Assembly: GCA_028565635.1 (NCBI GenBank)
Contig: JAOXYB010018196.1
Span: 1 to 11,979 of the forward strand
Origin: Phoronis ovalis
Lineage: Eukaryota; Phoronida; Phoronidae
Direction of reading: 5' to 3'
Length of the DNA stretch: 11,979 nucleotides
Of the stretch, positions 9,533 through 11,979 are shown one piece after another. Made by a program: the position numbers and the translations under genes. Numbering within the stretch: position 1 is the stretch's first letter; each line of letters begins with the position of its first letter. The notes under the pieces were generated by a model. It did no database searches. It worked only from the letters and a program-made list of their open reading frames with translations, and was not told where the DNA came from.

Positions 9533-9598
9533 TCAGGTCAAACGAGTACCCATAACAACAAGAGACTTCAGGTAATCAAATTCTTCAATAGCTGAGGC
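9533..9598 (-). CDS. terminal coding exon of an unidentified minus-strand gene
   Basis: On the minus strand, TTTTTTTACTGTAG ends at 9599, a textbook acceptor. The frame then reads 21 codons to TGA at 9535-9533: ASAIEEFDYLKSL followed by VVMGTRLT. Eight of 21 codons begin with G. The preceding in-frame codon is the TAG of the acceptor, so the exon exists only if spliced. It enters in phase 0, matching the phase-0 end of the exon candidate at 10245-10039. AATAAA follows within 30 bp. An amphipathic acidic start and a hydrophobic end suit a C-terminal helix (inference). The protein family is not recognised. Confidence 0.5.
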   Translation of the reverse strand, partial: ASAIEEFDYLKSLVVMGTRLT

Positions 9599-10038
9599 CT
9601 ACAGTAAAAAAACACAGTATGTTAAACAAGTAAATTTAGGTTTGGCTTTATCCTTATCCTGTCTTCATGATCATACAAATGTACCCAAATAAAGGCACGT
9701 CGTTATCAGCAGCACCTGTATGTTTTTTGATAATTGCACAATAAGTCTCATTCTTGCCACCAGGTGGTGCTGGATCCATTCATCAAGTTTGAAATAACAA
9801 ATTGTCCACCTTGGGATTGTTCCCGAATTGAAACATATTCCGGATACTCTGGAGAGTGAAATATGTGGTCCTTTTTAAGAATTTGAAGTTTAGAAAAAAA
9901 CAGACATTCTGATCTACCACTTACTTATTCACGGCTTAATCTAGCAGTGTGATGTAATTACTATACTCAGTTGTCTGTGCACTAAAATTTTGATCCTGAC
10001 AGCAGAATAATGGCTAGAATGATAAAACTATCACTTAC
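9599..10038 (-). other. intron of the minus-strand gene (440 bp) with possible alternative exon
   Basis: It starts with a consensus donor GTAAGT (10038-10033) and ends TTTTTTTACTGTAG. Inside it, ATATTTCACTCTCCAG ends at 9849 and could serve a cryptic or alternative exon from 9848. Read in phase 0 it gives SIRNMFQFGNNPK before a weak donor GTGGAC, and stops after 21 codons if not spliced. A different minus-strand frame (9924-9748) is open for 58 codons. Neither is called as an exon. Confidence 0.4.
9757..9768 (+). promoter_or_regulatory. CTCF-like motif
   Basis: CCACCAGGTGGT followed by GCT matches the CTCF consensus (CCASYAGRKGGCRSY) at all but one position. It shares with 994-1005 a wider context, TTGCCAC-AGGTGG-CTG. 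It lies in the intron of the minus-strand gene. Binding cannot be judged from sequence alone. Confidence 0.3.
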
Positions 10039-10245
10039 ATAATAGTCACTGAGTTTGCTGATATCTGCCCCATCAGATGCTTGTATGTACTTCAAATGGA
10101 ATAATTTACCATCAAAACAGCACCATGGCAAGGTTTCTGCAAGGGTTATGGGGTACCCACATGCCCCTAACACTGATATGGTTAGGACTAAGCCACGGAG
10201 AAACAAAGTAGCTAACTGAACAGCTCGACAGTCGACTCTTGGTAC
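10039..10245 (-). CDS. internal coding exon candidate of the minus-strand gene (69 codons)
   Basis: On the minus strand, TTTGTAATTTTAG ends at 10246, with a branch-site-like TGACTAA about 20 bp upstream. The exon ends TATTAT|GTAAGT, a consensus donor. Its 207 nt are exactly 69 codons, open from junction to junction (phase 0 to 0). It reads VPRVDCRAVQLATLFLRG, then an uncharged stretch at residues 18-36 (containing LVLTISVLGACG) that could be a membrane or buried helix, then LPWCCFDGKLFHLKY and finally DGADISKLSDYY. Of 69 codons, 22 begin with G and 10 end with G, a coding-like bias. The other frames stop. There is no ATG in frame, and a TTG at 10206 should not be taken as a start in an animal gene. 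The product is not recognised. Confidence 0.5.
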
Positions 10246-10347
10246 CTAAAATTACAAACTTTAGTCAAATGCAAAACAATCAATCACCTGCGGTTTGTAT
10301 TATATTTATATTATATATTAAATTGAAAGTGAAAAACACTACATTGC

Positions 10348-10389
10348 CTTGAAGAGCAGCTCACTCTTGAACACCGACATGTACTTTTG
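10348..10389 (-). CDS. short coding exon candidate upstream in the minus-strand gene
   Basis: On the minus strand, GGGCTTTTCTTTCGGCAG ends at 10390, a strong acceptor. The next codons read QKYMSVFKSELLFK (14 codons), 12 of which end in G or C in an AT-rich setting. The exon can end at AAG|GCAATG, a GC-type donor, in phase 0, joining the exon at 10245 across a 102-bp intron. If not spliced there, it continues Ala-Met and stops at TAG (10341-10339), making a short alternative last exon, with AATATA/TATAAA variants downstream as possible polyadenylation signals. A third choice is a GT donor after AAGA (GTGAGC), which would change the frame. The coding character looks good, but the 3' boundary is unsettled. 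Confidence 0.35.
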
Positions 10390-10756
10390 CTGCCGAAAGA
10401 AAAGCCCGTCAAATATTTACAAACTATCTCTATTATTCTGTAAGCACACTGTTTTCTACATTTTACATTATGTAATAGTGAGGATTCCATTGAGAATTTG
10501 TTGCGTTTCTTTCGTGCGAAAAAAAGAACCTCTTCTTGAATAGAAAAACATGCCACATAGTCGCTTCCTATTTAAGTGGCTTCCTATGTAGGCTCTCAGA
10601 GCTTCTAAGCAACTAAATATAGTATGTATGAAAAATAAACTGATGTATAGATGAACCAGAATCTTAGATGAATATCTTAAAACATTTACTGTAACAAAGA
10701 AATTTATTAAATGATACATGGAAAAAAAATACTAAAATCAAAAACATGATCATGAC

Positions 10757-11044
10757 AAAGCAAATTATAAAATAGCAGTATCAATAAGACCACAGACTAT
10801 CTATTATCTCATCAGTAACAAGCTATTGTCCAGTAAATGAGTCTAATCCAAACATAAAGATAGTTGTAGATACAACTTAAGATAGTAAAACCACAAACAA
10901 ATGCGAAAAGCAAATCACAAATCAAAAATATCAATGATGATACTGAGACATGCAGTTATCTCCTGATTGACAATCCATTGTCCTCTAAATGCATCTCATC
11001 CAATCACAGGTAGATGAAATAAAGTTAAATTACAAGATACAACT
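10757..11044. repeat. diverged tandem duplication, period about 150 bp
   Basis: Copy A (10757-10877) and copy B (10907-11044) share, in order, AAAGCAAAT, TATCAAT, TTATCTC, ATTGTCC, TAAATG, ATCCAA and AGATACAACT. The spacing is 150-152 bp over the first part and 167 bp at the end, because of a small insertion in B. By eye roughly two-thirds or more of positions agree. Neither copy is coding. A still older copy before 10740 is possible but unclear. Confidence 0.6.
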
Positions 11045-11710
11045 GCTTGGTTGGTTCACTAAAGCTGTTACACAATGGTAATGAAAACATGCTAGAACCA
11101 AATCGGATTACTTGTGTTTATGTTATTAACATTACCAACAGTTGACACAAGCATCTAGGTTTTACCACACACTCCTATCTCTTCAGGAGTAAGTTCCTCT
11201 TGCTAGAATTTGTGTAGTTATTTTAATAGTTGTCAAAGTAAAACACTTGCTACATAAAACAGTGAAGTAGAATGCTAGCCAATTAATCTTATTTACAAAG
11301 TAGAGAACAGATGTGATTGGTTAATTACAATGTTCTGAACACTCAACTCCAGTATATGTACAGATTGTTCTATAGGCACATGGGATTTTAAAACAACAGG
11401 TTATCAACCATTGTCTACTAACTAGCTACCGACAAAAGTAAGCAGGTAAGCAAATTCCACTTTTTATAGAAATGAATGCATTTTATAAATTGCATGCACA
11501 AATACCAGGACATTTGACAATTACAACATAAACCATCATTGATTTAACTTATTATAGTATATACAGCTAGACCATGAAATAGGAAATAGTAATAAGGGAT
11601 TTATCACCTTTCCTTGTAAAGGTATCAAAAATGTTACTGTGGTGATGGTGGCTGCACAAGGCAAGCATGTACACAGAATCATGCATAGCTAATTGTGCAT
11701 GATCAATAAC

Positions 11711-11979
11711 CCAAGGGGTCACACAATATAAAGTGATGATGTGTATGCCTGGCACTTGAGGGGTGTACATTTCAAGGGGTGTATTTTTACTATTTATTTT
11801 ACCTTGTCCGGGTCAAGGGTTTGCCTTCTGGTGCCATCTAACTCAAGATCTATCTCTCCTCTTTAAAGGGTACATTTTTTTTCAGTTTTTTCACAGACAG
11901 TGCCTGGTCTAAATGTTGAATAAGATATTATTACAGGGGATTACTCAGGTCAAGGGGTAGTTTTTGCTTCAAGGAGTAG
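11711..11979. repeat. cluster of CAAGGGGT-type words, probable repeat element cut by the window end
   Basis: The words CCAAGGGGTC (11711-11720), CTTGAGGGGTGTAC (about 11755-11768), TTCAAGGGGTGTA (11771-11783), GGTCAAGGGTT (11811-11821), GGTCAAGGGGTAG (11949-11960) and CAAGGAGTAG (11970-11979) recur in 270 bp with irregular spacing, all on the plus strand. Such density in AT-rich DNA points to an interspersed or simple-derived repeat. The segment near 11905-11915 resembles 487-500 in inverse orientation. Confidence 0.45.

Larger units (their letters stand above)
10390..11979. other. region without a supported gene, upstream of the minus-strand exons
   Basis: It is presumably intron or flank of the minus-strand gene. 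Open minus-strand frames at 10719-10468, 10556-10311 and 11770-11567 lack matched splice sites. A perfect 8-bp inverted pair ATCATGCA/TGCATGAT (11678-11685 and 11696-11703) and the two repeats listed separately are the only structures seen. Confidence 0.35.

Noticed and set aside
9982-10206. Minus-strand frame that looks like a 74-residue secreted peptide starting at 10206
   Set aside because: Its start codon is TTG, not used for initiation in animal nuclear genes, and the frame crosses a consensus GTAAGT donor at 10038. It is better read as part of the internal exon 10245-10039.
10468-10719. Minus-strand open frame with an exon-like block after GTTGCTTAG
   Set aside because: The acceptor is weak, there is no matched donor, first-position G bias is low (7 of 43 codons), and the peptide is rich in Phe, Ile and Ser as in chance frames.
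11811-11870. Minus-strand block reading EIDLELDGTRRQTLDPDK before GTAAAAT
   Set aside because: The peptide is attractive, but an in-frame stop lies just upstream, the acceptor has no pyrimidine tract, and it sits inside the CAAGGGGT repeat cluster.
1-11979. tRNA, rRNA, CRISPR array, bacterial operon or intact transposase/reverse transcriptase
   Set aside because: No tRNA A/B-box pair, repeat-spacer array, ribosome-binding sites or conserved catalytic motifs were seen on either strand.

Overview
The window reads as nuclear DNA from an animal, most likely an invertebrate. It is strongly AT-rich, with no ribosome-binding sites, operons or long uninterrupted genes. What coding signal there is comes as short open blocks bounded by GT/GC...AG splice signals and followed by AATAAA polyadenylation signals. 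No rRNA, tRNA, CRISPR array, intact transposon or virus was recognised. Most ATG-started open frames (61-88 codons) have the low-complexity, Phe/Ile/Tyr-rich look of chance frames in AT-rich DNA. I did not find an obviously new biological system; the main content is the 3' ends of three probable spliced genes plus repeats.

Layout. (1) 1-2103 is probably the last intron of a plus-strand gene whose final exon (2104-2199) encodes a Gln/Glu/Lys-rich, coiled-coil-like tail and stops at 2197-2199, with AATAAA at 2269-2274. (2) About 2300-7927 is intergenic or intronic and holds a 43-bp tandem duplication (2746-2831), a palindrome cluster (3695-3765), a GC-richer island with open frames on both strands (5773-5960) and a 10-bp-arm hairpin (7517-7553). 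(3) 7928-8012 and 8646-8806 are two plus-strand exon candidates whose splice phases match exactly (phase 1). Together they encode an 81-residue C-terminal segment, with AATAAA at 9050-9055. (4) On the minus strand, 10389-10348, 10245-10039 and 9598-9533 form a chain of three exon candidates, all phase 0, ending in a stop and followed by AATAAA (9504-9499). (5) 10390-11979 has no convincing gene but contains a diverged tandem duplication (10757-11044) and a cluster of CAAGGGGT-type words at the right edge.

Gene relations. Groups (3) and (4) converge tail to tail: the two stop codons are about 730 bp apart and the two polyadenylation signals about 440 bp apart. No functional link between the genes can be read from the sequence. 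None of the encoded peptides was recognised with confidence, so products are described rather than named. All exon calls are based on splice signals, frame and codon composition read by eye; without transcripts or homology searches they remain hypotheses.
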